This document shows positions 26,163-34,762 of a DNA stretch of 64,000 bases, one piece after another. A model generated the notes under the pieces. It saw nothing but the letters and a program-made list of their open reading frames with translations. It did no database searches and was not told the DNA's origin. Positions within the stretch are counted from its first letter, which is position 1. The number at the start of each line of letters is the position of its first letter. This DNA is from Peteryoungia aggregata LMG 23059 (GTDB lineage Bacteria > Pseudomonadota > Alphaproteobacteria > Rhizobiales > Rhizobiaceae), in assembly GCF_030814435.1 (NCBI RefSeq), contig NZ_JAUSUW010000001.1, forward strand, positions 577,440 to 641,439. Direction: 5' to 3'. The position numbers and the translations under genes were made by a program.

Positions 26163-26861
26163 ATGCTTATGATGATCCTCTTGATGCCGTGGGGAGAATA
26201 TAGTCCCGCATGGTCCAGCCAGGCACGCCCGATGTCGGGTATGCCCGCGATACGGTCGCTCGCACCGGCATCGACGGAGAAGAGGAACTGCGCCCGCTTG
26301 CAGGACGAAGATGCATCTCTGCTGAAAGCCTTCGCCGCCGGCGATAACCGCGCGGCGCAAACGCTCATCGAACGGCTGTCGCCTCGGGTGCTGGCCCAGG
26401 CGCTGCGTCTGCTCGGCAACCGATCGGAAGCAGAGGATATCATGCAGGAAGCCCTGCTCCGCCTCTGGCGGACGGCCCCCACATGGCAACCCAGGGCGAG
26501 GGTGAGCACCTGGCTTTACCGGGTCACGGCCAACCTGTGTCTTGACCGTCTGCGCGCCCGTTGCCAGATGGTTTCCATCGACGCAGTGCCGGGTGAAATG
26601 ACCGCAGGCGATCCCGCCATCATCGCGAGCCTTCAGCAGGAGGCGCGGCTCGATGCCCTGCGCCGGGCGCTGGCCGAACTGCCCGAACGCCAGGCGCTGG
26701 CAGTGTCCTTGCGTTTTATCGAGGGGCTCGGCAATCCGGAAATCGCGGCGATCATGGATATCGGGGTCGAGGCGGTGGAATCGCTGACCGCGCGTGGCAA
26801 GCGCGCCCTTGCCGCCGCATTGTCGTCGAAGAAGGAGGCCCTGGGTTATGCAGATGAATGA
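26163..26861 (+). CDS. ECF-type RNA polymerase sigma factor
   Basis: The protein is at most 232 residues. Region 2 is seen as NRSEAEDIMQEALLRLWR with RVSTWLYRVTANLCLDRLR (about 99-137). Region 4 is LPERQALAVSLRFIEGLGNPEIAAIMDIG followed by the helix VEAVESLTARGKRAL (about 181-225). There is no region 1 or 3, as expected for ECF sigmas. The first about 45 residues are atypical and the true start may be a later codon. It is followed by two overlapping genes for a small membrane protein and a periplasmic sensor-like protein. Together they form a likely sigma/anti-sigma/sensor unit. A matching ECF promoter motif lies upstream. Confidence 0.87.
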   Translation: MLMMILLMPWGEYSPAWSSQARPMSGMPAIRSLAPASTEKRNCARLQDEDASLLKAFAAGDNRAAQTLIERLSPRVLAQALRLLGNRSEAEDIMQEALLRLWRTAPTWQPRARVSTWLYRVTANLCLDRLRARCQMVSIDAVPGEMTAGDPAIIASLQQEARLDALRRALAELPERQALAVSLRFIEGLGNPEIAAIMDIGVEAVESLTARGKRALAAALSSKKEALGYADE

Positions 26862-27234
26862 TGACCGGCTGGACGAGCTGTTTGCCGATCTGCGCAGCAT
26901 CGAGGCGGCCCCGTCTGACGCTTTGACAGCGAGGCTCATCGCTGACGCACAAAGCGAGAGTGATAGATTGGCAGCAACGCGCGAGCGCCTCGCAGATCGG
27001 CCTACCCGCTTTTCTCCTCGTCTGCTGGTCGAGGATATCCTTGGTCTGATCGGCGGATGGCGCCCCGCGCTCGGGATGGCTGCTTCGCTGTGCTGCGGCA
27101 TCTGGTTTGGCGCGGTCGGCAGCGATCCGGCGATGTTTCTGTCCGGCCTTGGCCTCGACCGGCCGGCGATCACCGTAGACCTGCCCGAAAACCCCTCGGA
27201 GCTCATCGCAACACCCAAAGGCATGACAGAGTGA
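26848..27234 (+). CDS. Small membrane protein, probable anti-sigma factor
   Basis: The protein has 128 residues from the ATG at 26848, preceded by GGAGG and overlapping the sigma gene by 14 nt. The N-terminal about 60 residues are acidic and helical (MNDDRLDELFADLRSIEAAPS). A single hydrophobic segment (ALGMAASLCCGIWFGAVG, about 72-89) follows, and the C-terminal part would be periplasmic. The size, topology and overlap with an ECF sigma gene are typical of an anti-sigma factor, although no zinc-binding H-x3-C-x2-C motif is visible. Assignment is by context. Confidence 0.68.
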   Translation: MQMNDDRLDELFADLRSIEAAPSDALTARLIADAQSESDRLAATRERLADRPTRFSPRLLVEDILGLIGGWRPALGMAASLCCGIWFGAVGSDPAMFLSGLGLDRPAITVDLPENPSELIATPKGMTE

Positions 27235-27710
27235 ATGACGAAACGGATCAGCAAATGACCGACAGATTGTCCAACCGCCTCGTCGAGGCCATCCCCTCGC
27301 GGATCCATCGCCGGATCTTCATCGGCTCGCTGAGCCTCAACGCCCTGATCATCGGTATCATGATCGGCGATGCGCTGTTCATCCACCCGCCACAGCCACT
27401 GCGCTCGGTCGAGGTCTCGCGCAATATGCTGTTTGACGCGCTGCCTGCTGCCTATCGGGACGAGGTCGCCCACCTGCTGCGCAACGACCCGGCCTTCCGC
27501 GATCTGTCCGATACCAACATTGCCGATCTTCGGGCCGTGTTGACGGCAGAGCCCTTCGATCCGGAGGCTCTCGATCGGCTGTTGTCTGAGAAGTCGGAGC
27601 GCATGAAAACCGCCGAAAGCGTCCTGCAGACCGCATTGGTCGCACGACTGGCCGCAGTCACGTCACAAGAGCGCCTTCAGGTCGCGGACAGACTCGGGCG
27701 TCGTCCCTAG
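27231..27710 (+). CDS. Membrane-anchored periplasmic sensor-like protein (heavy-metal sensor / Spy-CpxP type)
   Basis: The protein has 159 residues from a GTG at 27231 that overlaps the previous stop (GTGA). An ATG eight codons later is the alternative start. One membrane helix (FIGSLSLNALIIGIMIGDALF) is followed by an all-helical periplasmic part with RDEVAHLLRNDPAFRDLSD and ADLRAVLTAEPFDPEALDRLL. This is the layout of periplasmic heavy-metal sensors such as CnrX. With the sigma and small membrane protein it forms a CnrYXH-like set. What it senses is unknown, and no clear metal-binding cluster of His or Met is present. Confidence 0.68.
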   Translation: MNDETDQQMTDRLSNRLVEAIPSRIHRRIFIGSLSLNALIIGIMIGDALFIHPPQPLRSVEVSRNMLFDALPAAYRDEVAHLLRNDPAFRDLSDTNIADLRAVLTAEPFDPEALDRLLSEKSERMKTAESVLQTALVARLAAVTSQERLQVADRLGRRP

Positions 27711-28037
27711 TGTCCGGGAGGATCTCTTTACGCACATTGCCCCTGATGACAGAGCACACGGTAGCGGAATCTGCCATGATCCTGGGGGATGTTCAGGAAA
27801 GCTTGCTGACCTGCACCACGCACGTCACAACAGCCGATCGACCATCACTGTAACTGTCAATGGCGAGAATATGTCCAACGGGCGGGTCAATCAGCCACCT
27901 CTATGTAAAGAGTATGCCACCGGCAAATCCTCGGCTTTGAAGGGCAACCTGATCTAGTTCTTGACACATCTGCGGCAGGCGGCAACCTTTGTAAAAAGGT
28001 CAAATGGCGACAACAGGGAAGGCAAGGCTTGGTAACG
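27711..28037. other. Intergenic gap before the VWA cassette
   Basis: This 327-nt gap lies between the sensor gene and the AraC gene. No gene, repeat or attachment site was recognised. It marks the left border of a block of genes (28038-33814) that looks unrelated to its neighbours. It must contain the promoter of the AraC gene. Confidence 0.4.
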
Positions 28038-29009
28038 ATGATCAAACCACTCCCCGTCATTTCGCTTTCGACCGAGAATTTTGACCCTTGCAACAGGGTG
28101 CAGGCCTTTGAGGCCGCAGCGGCGGCGATTTGCAAGCTGGCGATAGAACCAGAAACGCCTGACACCTATGCGTCCTCCACAACGATCAAGATCCTGCCGG
28201 GTGTTGTGACGGCGCGGACCAGTCATTCAGCGTCGGTCACCACCCGCACGCGGGCGATGGCGGCGGATGAGGGGGACAATCTGCTCATCCACATACCGCT
28301 GAACCACGGATTCTCCATGGCGCAGACCGGCGGGGCGGCGGTGGAATGCAAGCTGGGAGAGGTCTATCTGGACCCAAACGAGGTGGCGGGGCGGGCGGTT
28401 TTTCAGGCCGCGCGGTCGGATTTGTTCTATGTCTCGATTCCGCGCGCCGCGCTGGCGCAATCAGCGCGGGCGCTGAATGGGCGGCTGCGCCAGACCATGC
28501 CGGTATCCCCACAATGGCGTATGTTCATCCGCTATGCACAGTCCCTGGACGCCGAGGCCGAAGTGCTGGCCCCGGAGGAGCGCGCGCAGTACAGCGCGCA
28601 TCTGTATGAACTGGCCCAGATCGCCCTGACCGCAGGTGACACCGCACGTCTGGAGGCGCAGGGCCGCGGGGTCAGAGCGGCGAGGCTGAGCGCGGTCAAG
28701 GCCGGGATTGACGCACATCTGACCGAACCGGGCCTGTCACTGGCCGTCATAGCCGCCGCCGCGGGTATTTCCGAACGCTACGCCCGCGCGCTGTTTGCCG
28801 AAGATCAGACCACCTTTCGCGATTATCTGACCCGCAGGCGGATGCAGCTTTTTCGGCGCATGTTGGCAGATCAGGGGCAGGACCACCGATCGATTTCAGA
28901 TCTGGCAATGGCGGTTGGGTTTGGCGATTTGTCGTGGTTCAACAAGTGCTTTCGCCAGATCTATGGCGAAACCCCATCCGAAAGCCGCGCGCGTCTGTCG
29001 CATCGTTAG
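28038..29009 (+). CDS. AraC family transcriptional regulator
   Basis: The protein has 323 residues from the ATG at 28038; an upstream TTG is possible. The N-terminal about 200 residues are an AraC-binding-like ligand domain (GDNLLIHIPLNHGFSMAQ). The C-terminal two helix-turn-helix units are LSLAVIAAAAGISERYARALFAED and SISDLAMAVGFGDLSWFNKCFRQIYGETPSE, the classic AraC signature. It precedes the membrane protein and VWA genes in the same direction and is the obvious candidate to regulate them. Confidence 0.9.
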   Translation: MIKPLPVISLSTENFDPCNRVQAFEAAAAAICKLAIEPETPDTYASSTTIKILPGVVTARTSHSASVTTRTRAMAADEGDNLLIHIPLNHGFSMAQTGGAAVECKLGEVYLDPNEVAGRAVFQAARSDLFYVSIPRAALAQSARALNGRLRQTMPVSPQWRMFIRYAQSLDAEAEVLAPEERAQYSAHLYELAQIALTAGDTARLEAQGRGVRAARLSAVKAGIDAHLTEPGLSLAVIAAAAGISERYARALFAEDQTTFRDYLTRRRMQLFRRMLADQGQDHRSISDLAMAVGFGDLSWFNKCFRQIYGETPSESRARLSHR

Positions 29010-29116
29010 CTTTGTGCCGCCCACCCCGTGCTGAGTGCCGTCTGCCCCAAGCATTGGCCGCAAATCTTGCCTACTTTGTCCTCAGCCTATCTAGGGCTCG
29101 CCTTGGTTGAGGACAC

Positions 29117-30088
29117 ATGAGCAATTTCAACTTTTCGACCGCGCTGCGCGTTATGCGCCAGACCGCGCCTTTTTTAATGTTTCGGCTGGCCATCTATTTC
29201 AGCATTGCCGCAGCCTATGTGTTGGTGACAGGTGTTGGCGCCGGTGTGGGTTATGGCATTGGTGGTTTCTGGGACGATGAACGCAGGCTGGCCGCCAGCG
29301 CGTATGGGGCAGCCGGGGGCTTTGGCCTGACGGCCGCAGTGCTGTATTTCCTGCGCGAGTATGTCCTTTACACGGTGAAGGCAGGCCACATTGCCGTCAT
29401 GGTCGAACTGCTGCAGGGCCGGGAAATTCCGGGGGGCCAGGGTCAGATTGCCTATGCCCGCGCCAAGGTGACCGAGCGATTTGGCACCTCAAACGTTCTT
29501 TTCGGCATTGATCAGCTGGTCAAGGGCGTCATCAATGCGGTGACGGGGCTCTTGGAGGGGCTGATGTCGATCCTGCCAATTCCGGGGCTGGACAGGCTGA
29601 TGTCGGTAATCCGGGCCTATCTGCGGGTGGCAGTTGGGCTTTTGGACGAGGTGATGCTGGCGCACTGCTTTGAAACCCGCACCGTGAACCCGTATGAAGC
29701 ATCAAAAACCGCGCTGGTGCTCTATGCCCAGAACGCGAGGGCAATGCTGGTCAATGCGGCTTGGGTGACGCTGTGGGTCTGGCTACTGTCGGCCCTGATC
29801 TTTGTGATCATGCTGGTGCCTGCCGGGCTGGTGGCCTGGCTGTTGCCGGGGCAGATGTCGGCGATGGGGGTTGTCTTTGCCCTCCTGTTTGCCTGGGCCG
29901 TCAAGGTGGCGCTGATCGAACCCTTTGCCATTGCCTGCATGTTGCAAGCCTATTTCAAGCTGACGGCCGGGCAGCCCCCCGATCCGGCATGGCAAGCCAA
30001 GCTGGAGCGAGCATCGGACAAATTCAAGGCTTTGGGAGAGCGGGCCTATCACTGGGCCAGCCCGCGACGGGGTGAAACCGCGCTTTGA
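29117..30088 (+). CDS. Polytopic membrane protein of unknown function
   Basis: The protein has 323 residues. Hydrophobic segments lie at about 17-55, 70-90, 230-260 and 265-290. A central hydrophilic stretch (GREIPGGQGQIAYARAKVTERFG) is followed by an amphipathic region (VKGVINAVTGLLEGLMSILPIPGLDRLMSVI). The C-terminus is charged (KLERASDKFKALGERAYHW). I do not recognise the family. A GAGGACAC ribosome-binding site is 5 nt before the ATG. It opens the group of genes ending at 33814. A membrane anchor or channel for the exported VWA and cysteine-rich proteins is conceivable. Confidence 0.72.
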   Translation: MSNFNFSTALRVMRQTAPFLMFRLAIYFSIAAAYVLVTGVGAGVGYGIGGFWDDERRLAASAYGAAGGFGLTAAVLYFLREYVLYTVKAGHIAVMVELLQGREIPGGQGQIAYARAKVTERFGTSNVLFGIDQLVKGVINAVTGLLEGLMSILPIPGLDRLMSVIRAYLRVAVGLLDEVMLAHCFETRTVNPYEASKTALVLYAQNARAMLVNAAWVTLWVWLLSALIFVIMLVPAGLVAWLLPGQMSAMGVVFALLFAWAVKVALIEPFAIACMLQAYFKLTAGQPPDPAWQAKLERASDKFKALGERAYHWASPRRGETAL

Positions 30089-30174
30089 CAGGCCATATCA
30101 ACCGCCTTTCAGCACAGATCAACACAGCTTTCCCGTGCGCCATTTCCCGATACCCTTCACACCGGAGCCCACTT

Positions 30175-30909
30175 ATGCGCCTTGCCGCCATTGTTCTGAG
30201 CGCCTTTGCCCTGCCCCTGCACGCCGAAACCATCCCGGTCTTCACCCCTGGGGATGAGGGGCGGCCCTTTGTCGATGTCTACGCCTCTGGCCTGTATTCG
30301 GCTAGCTGTGTCGAAGGGGCAGGCTGCACCTGTGCCGCCATGCCGCTGGACCGCGGCGGTGTAGCGGTGGCCTTGGGTCTGGAGTCGGTTGCGGCGGACG
30401 TGCAGGGGGTCTGGGACAGCCCGGCCAGCGACCACAGTCTGACCAATGAAACGGCCGAGGCTTTGCACGCCCGTTTCGGCGGGTCGGGCTATTGCCCGCA
30501 AACCACGCTGGAACCTCACGATGGTCAGTGGCGTGATAGCAAACCCATCCATATTTCCGTGCAATGCGGGCCTGTAGGGGAGATGCTCCGTCAGGTTCTC
30601 GCCGATCAGAAGATCGTCACTGCCGCCATTGTCTGGAACGGGGTGTTCTCCAGCGAAACCGTCCAGACCGCCTTTATGGCCGCCGACCCCGATCCCGAAT
30701 ACACGCCCCATGCTTTCAAAGACATCACCCCGGTGGAAAGCGTCGGCACGGCACAGGCCATGACCGAGATGGGGCCGGTGACTTCGACCGGGAGGATGCA
30801 ACTGTTAACGCCAAACCTTTTCGCGGTGGACTGGGAGGTCAAGGGCATGACGGAAGTCGGGGCATGCAATTGGTCCACAAGGCACCTCGTAACGCGGGTA
30901 GGGAAATGA
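30175..30909 (+). CDS. Exported cysteine-rich protein of unknown function, paralogue A
   Basis: The protein has 244 residues from the ATG at 30175 (GGAG 8 nt upstream), with a signal peptide ending LPLHAET. The mature part has a CVEGAGCTC cluster near 45, GGSGYCP near 104, a P-x-DGQWRD segment and further cysteines in VQCGP and GACNW. The same spacing pattern recurs in the protein at 33101-33814 (GDAGCTC, GGDGVCP, P-x-DGTWRG), so the two are paralogues flanking the VWA gene. The number of cysteines suggests disulphide bonds in the periplasm. Its stop overlaps the VWA start (ATGA). Confidence 0.75.
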   Translation: MRLAAIVLSAFALPLHAETIPVFTPGDEGRPFVDVYASGLYSASCVEGAGCTCAAMPLDRGGVAVALGLESVAADVQGVWDSPASDHSLTNETAEALHARFGGSGYCPQTTLEPHDGQWRDSKPIHISVQCGPVGEMLRQVLADQKIVTAAIVWNGVFSSETVQTAFMAADPDPEYTPHAFKDITPVESVGTAQAMTEMGPVTSTGRMQLLTPNLFAVDWEVKGMTEVGACNWSTRHLVTRVGK

Positions 30910-33101
30910 CCATGATTCAATTCGCCAAGATTTTCGCTGTTTTCGCGGTTCTTGCCAGCCCCGCGCTGGCCGATAGCCCGCGCAGCATCATCGTGATGGA
31001 CGGATCGGGGTCCATGTGGGGCCAGATCGACGGGCGCGCCAAGCTGGAGATCGCGCGCGAAACGGTGGCGACCGTGCTGGGCGGCATTCCCGCAGATCAG
31101 GAATTGGGCCTGATGGCTTATGGCCATCGCGAAAAGGGCAATTGCAGTGACATCGAGCTGATTGTCCCCCCCGCCCCCGGCACCGGGGCCGAGATCGCGG
31201 CTCAAGTCGGGAAGATGCGGTTTCTGGGCAAGACGCCACTGTCGGAATCGGTTCGCCAAGCCGCCGAGGCGTTGCGCTATGGCGAAACTGCGGCGACCGT
31301 AGTTCTGGTAACGGACGGGCTGGAAACCTGCGACGCCGATCCTTGCGCCTTGGGTCGTGAACTGGAAGCTGCGGGCCTGAACTTCACCGCCCATGTCATC
31401 GGCTTTGGCCTGTCAGGGGCCGAAGGCGCGCAGGTGGCCTGTCTGGCCACCGAAACCGGCGGGCAATATCTGCAAGCCTCGGACGCAGGTGGGCTGGCCG
31501 ATGCACTGGCTGCCACCGTTACCGCCAAACTGCCTCCACCACAGCCCGCGCCGGTGCCCGAACCCGAACCCGTGCTGGCCAAGGCAAGCCTCACTGTGCC
31601 CGAAACCGCCCCTGCCGGATCATCGTTGCGAATCGAGTTTGTCGGCCCGCATGAAGAACACGATTATATCCGCATACTGGACGCCAACGGCGAATGGCTG
31701 GCCGAATCCGCAGTCGATACCGAGCGCTTTGTCGAGGTGCGTCTGCCCTTCAGGACCGGCCCACATGAGGTGGTCTATCTGTTGAAAGCGCAGGAAATCA
31801 TCGCCCGTGCCCGCCTGACCCTGACCGAATCCCCGGTGTCGATTACCGCCCCCGACATGGCGCAGGTAGGGAGTGATGTGACGATCACCTGGACCGGGCC
31901 AGATGCGTATCTGGACAATATTCAACTCTATCGTCAGGTCGATGACGTCCGGTTTGGCTATGGCTATGTCGCAAATCAGAACGAGATGACATTCACCATG
32001 CCCGATGAACCGGGTGTCTTTGAATTCCGCTATACGTTTCAGGACAGCGAGGTCATCTACACCCGCCCCATTACGGTGACGCTGGATAAGGTCGAAGCCA
32101 AGCCTGCCACTGGGCTGACTTCTATTCCAGTCTCTCTGTCGGTTCCTGCAAAGTTTGCAGGACAACCGATCCTGTGGTCTGCCGAACCCCTGGACCCCCA
32201 CCCCGACGCCCCCGAAGCACTGGCCATGCCCGAGGCGATGACAGGCCCTTGGAACGCGGAGCTTTACCCCGGCCGCTGGCGCATCTACGCCGAAGCCCCG
32301 GCGGAGGTGACCGCAGGTCGGGGATTCGGAGCCGATATCACCGTCACCGATGCGGCAGGGCAGGTGTTCGAAATTCCCCTGACGCCGTTTGAAACCATGG
32401 GCATGGGCGAAGACCTTCCTTCAGGCGACACGGTGGCCGTCACGATCAAGGCAGAAGGCTATGATGGGCTGGTCGAATGGTCGGCGATGCCCGAAGGCGG
32501 GACGCAGGATGACCGCCTTGCAGATACCGTGGCGAACGGATGGCAAACCACTTTGATACCGGGTCAGTGGGCTATTTTTGGCATGGCGGCCGATGCCACG
32601 TTCTTTGACCGTGTCACCATAGCCGCCGGACAGACAGACTATGTGATCCCGCGCGAAGGTCCGGTAGACCCTGCACAGGCAAGTGATGACGTCGCTTATC
32701 GTTGTGATGCGGCACCGAGTTGCCGTGTCAATGATGCGCAGACCGGCCTGGGCTTTGCCCTTCCTGCCGGATGGTTTACCGACTTTCCCCATTTTTATGA
32801 AACCGCTGCGGGCGTGTCGGCGGGCCAGCCCACGATCGCGTTCATGACCGCAGTAGGCGACCGGATCGAGTTGAACCCGATCCGTTGGAGCGCTCAGAAT
32901 GGAACCTGTCTTGATACCGCCGCTGGACAGTTGTGTCATTGGGCTGATGCAACAGAGGTGGTGATCAAAGCCCACACGGCCATAGCAGCCAGTCTGACCT
33001 TTACCCCGACCCGCCAGGACATCACGATTCCCGGCATCCGGCTTGACCTGACGCCGGAAGTCGCTGCCGCCCTGCGCGCAAAACTCTTGGGAGAAAACTG
33101 A
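30906..33101 (+). CDS. Exported VWA-domain protein with beta-sandwich repeats
   Basis: The protein has 731 residues with a signal peptide ending ASPALAD. The VWA domain (about 25-215) keeps the MIDAS metal site: D32-G-S-G-S36 and a later TDGLETCD. A Pro-rich linker (PPPQPAPVPEPEPV) leads to two similar beta-sandwich modules (SLTVPETAPAGSSLRIEF and VSITAPDMAQVGSDVTITW). Further Ig-like segments follow, then a C-terminal domain with CDAAPSCRV and CLDTAAGQLCHW cysteine pairs. Such proteins bind other proteins through the metal site. It overlaps the genes on both sides (4 nt upstream, 1 nt downstream), so all three should be made together. Confidence 0.83.
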   Translation: MTMIQFAKIFAVFAVLASPALADSPRSIIVMDGSGSMWGQIDGRAKLEIARETVATVLGGIPADQELGLMAYGHREKGNCSDIELIVPPAPGTGAEIAAQVGKMRFLGKTPLSESVRQAAEALRYGETAATVVLVTDGLETCDADPCALGRELEAAGLNFTAHVIGFGLSGAEGAQVACLATETGGQYLQASDAGGLADALAATVTAKLPPPQPAPVPEPEPVLAKASLTVPETAPAGSSLRIEFVGPHEEHDYIRILDANGEWLAESAVDTERFVEVRLPFRTGPHEVVYLLKAQEIIARARLTLTESPVSITAPDMAQVGSDVTITWTGPDAYLDNIQLYRQVDDVRFGYGYVANQNEMTFTMPDEPGVFEFRYTFQDSEVIYTRPITVTLDKVEAKPATGLTSIPVSLSVPAKFAGQPILWSAEPLDPHPDAPEALAMPEAMTGPWNAELYPGRWRIYAEAPAEVTAGRGFGADITVTDAAGQVFEIPLTPFETMGMGEDLPSGDTVAVTIKAEGYDGLVEWSAMPEGGTQDDRLADTVANGWQTTLIPGQWAIFGMAADATFFDRVTIAAGQTDYVIPREGPVDPAQASDDVAYRCDAAPSCRVNDAQTGLGFALPAGWFTDFPHFYETAAGVSAGQPTIAFMTAVGDRIELNPIRWSAQNGTCLDTAAGQLCHWADATEVVIKAHTAIAASLTFTPTRQDITIPGIRLDLTPEVAAALRAKLLGEN

Positions 33102-33814
33102 TGCAAGCCCGTCTTTTCGTTGCTGGCCTGTTGGGGGCCATTGGTTTGAGCCAGCCCGCCTTTGCGGAAGACAAGATCGTTGTTGCCAACTGTGGAGACG
33201 CAGGCTGCACCTGCAGCCTGTCCCCTGTGACGCTTGCGGATTACGAGCTCGTGGTCGGAAGCCCGGCACCATCCGGTGCAGAAAACATGGTGTTGGTGAT
33301 CAAGGGGAACGACTATATCTGGAGCAATGCAGGCACCGATCAAATCGATGCCTCCTACGGAGGCGACGGTGTTTGCCCGATTGAACTTTTCAACATCACG
33401 CCGGAAGACGGCACATGGCGCGGATCGGTACGCGTGCAGAAGATTGAAGGCTGCCTGCCGCAGGTCGCGGACATGGTGCCGCCGTTGGTGGATCGCATGA
33501 ACAGCAGCAAACAGATCACCTGGGGTGGCAAGTTCCACCCGTCGAAATTTGTGGTGGGTAACGCGCCCGATGGCATACGTTGGACTGAACGCAGCCCCAC
33601 CCGGTTTGACGGGGTTTTCCCTGTGCCCGCCAATGGCACACTGGATGTCAGCGTGATCGCAACCGCGACTCTCACCGCACCTGATCGTGCCGAAGCGACG
33701 ATGGCCTTGCGCTTTGCTGCCGCAGCAGGGGGCGATGCCGGGGCGCTCGCCCTGCTCGGTATGGCCAATTGCCGGGTGGAAGCGATCTATGACTTTGAAA
33801 GGGTGGGGCCATAG
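33101..33814 (+). CDS. Exported cysteine-rich protein of unknown function, paralogue B
   Basis: The protein has 237 residues with a signal peptide ending QPAFAED. The mature region has CGDAGCTC near 31, GGDGVCP near 88, P-E-DGTWRG near 102, and cysteines in EGC and MANC. The same order and spacing in the protein at 30175-30909 shows common descent, although the C-terminal halves differ more. Its ATG overlaps the VWA stop by one base. Function is unknown. A ligand or partner of the VWA domain, or a chaperone-like pair, are possibilities without direct support. Confidence 0.75.
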   Translation: MQARLFVAGLLGAIGLSQPAFAEDKIVVANCGDAGCTCSLSPVTLADYELVVGSPAPSGAENMVLVIKGNDYIWSNAGTDQIDASYGGDGVCPIELFNITPEDGTWRGSVRVQKIEGCLPQVADMVPPLVDRMNSSKQITWGGKFHPSKFVVGNAPDGIRWTERSPTRFDGVFPVPANGTLDVSVIATATLTAPDRAEATMALRFAAAAGGDAGALALLGMANCRVEAIYDFERVGP

Positions 33815-33976
33815 CTCTTGGATTTGTCAATTCGGCGCAAGTCTGTCGGCCCGGCAAACGCAAAAACGCCCTGCCAGACAGAGACGGTTAGGGATTTGGC
33901 GGCCAATCGTATGTTAAATCCGCGTAATCACCGATTTATGTTTGAATTGGTTGCGGGGGCATGAACCGCTTGAAAA

Positions 33977-34762
33977 TCACGCCGGATGCTGCTGGACGCT
34001 CAGGCCGCCATCGATGGTCAGGCAGGTAGCGTTCATGAAGGGGCATTCGTCCGAGATCATGAAGACCGCCGCCATGGCGATTTCTTCCGGTGAGGCGATC
34101 CGTCCACCCGGATGCAGCTTCATCGTCTCGGCTTTGGCAGCTTCGGGATCGGGAAATCCGTTCCAGTAATCGATCACCTTCTGGGTCGCGACATAGCCGG
34201 GGGCAAGCGCATTCACCCGGATATTGGCGGCGGCATATTCAAGGCCGAGCGATTTGGTCATGCCGAGCAGCGCATGTTTGGCAAGCGGATAGGGAAAGGT
34301 GTGCTGGATCACGGTGAAGGCATGGGTCGAGGCGATGTTGAGGATGACCCCCCCGCTGCCGGCCAGCATGCCTTTCAGCACCGCGCGGCTACAGTTCCAC
34401 GCGCCCTTGAGATTGATGTCGAAGCAGCGCGCCCAGGCTTCATCGGTAAGCTCAAGCGGTTCGGCAAAGACATTGACGCCGGCATTGTTGACGAGGGCAT
34501 TGATCTCGCCGATCGTCTCTCTCGCCTGTCCGATCGCAGCCTCGATCGAGGCGGCATCGGTGATGTCGGCGGCGGCATGGCAGAGCTTTGCCCCTCGAGT
34601 TGCAAGATCTGCCGCAGCTTTCGCCAGCAGATCCCCGTCGCGATCGATCAGCAGCAGGGCCGCCCCCTCGCGTGCAAAGGCCTCGGCCATGGCAAGCCCG
34701 ATGCCCTGGGCCGCACCTGTGATCATGATCCGCTTTCCGTAGAGCCGGTTGCCCATGGTCAT
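33977..34762 (-). CDS. SDR-family oxidoreductase, candidate sugar 1-dehydrogenase
   Basis: The protein has 261 residues. It is a classical short-chain dehydrogenase: TGAAQGIG cofactor motif (about 15-22), NNAGV (about 90), Ser in ASTHAFT and the catalytic YPLAK. It ends the minus-strand sugar operon, its start overlapping the aldose-epimerase stop by 4 nt. A second ATG two codons later is better spaced from GGAGG. Next to a mutarotase and an AraF-type importer, oxidation of D-galactose or L-arabinose to the aldonolactone is the likely reaction. The family alone does not prove it. Confidence 0.85.
   Translation of the reverse strand: MTMGNRLYGKRIMITGAAQGIGLAMAEAFAREGAALLLIDRDGDLLAKAAADLATRGAKLCHAAADITDAASIEAAIGQARETIGEINALVNNAGVNVFAEPLELTDEAWARCFDINLKGAWNCSRAVLKGMLAGSGGVILNIASTHAFTVIQHTFPYPLAKHALLGMTKSLGLEYAAANIRVNALAPGYVATQKVIDYWNGFPDPEAAKAETMKLHPGGRIASPEEIAMAAVFMISDECPFMNATCLTIDGGLSVQQHPA

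Noticed and set aside
30564..33101. 845-codon version of the VWA gene
   Set aside because: The first 114 codons overlap the cysteine-rich protein gene in another frame. A signal peptide begins exactly at the ATG at 30906.
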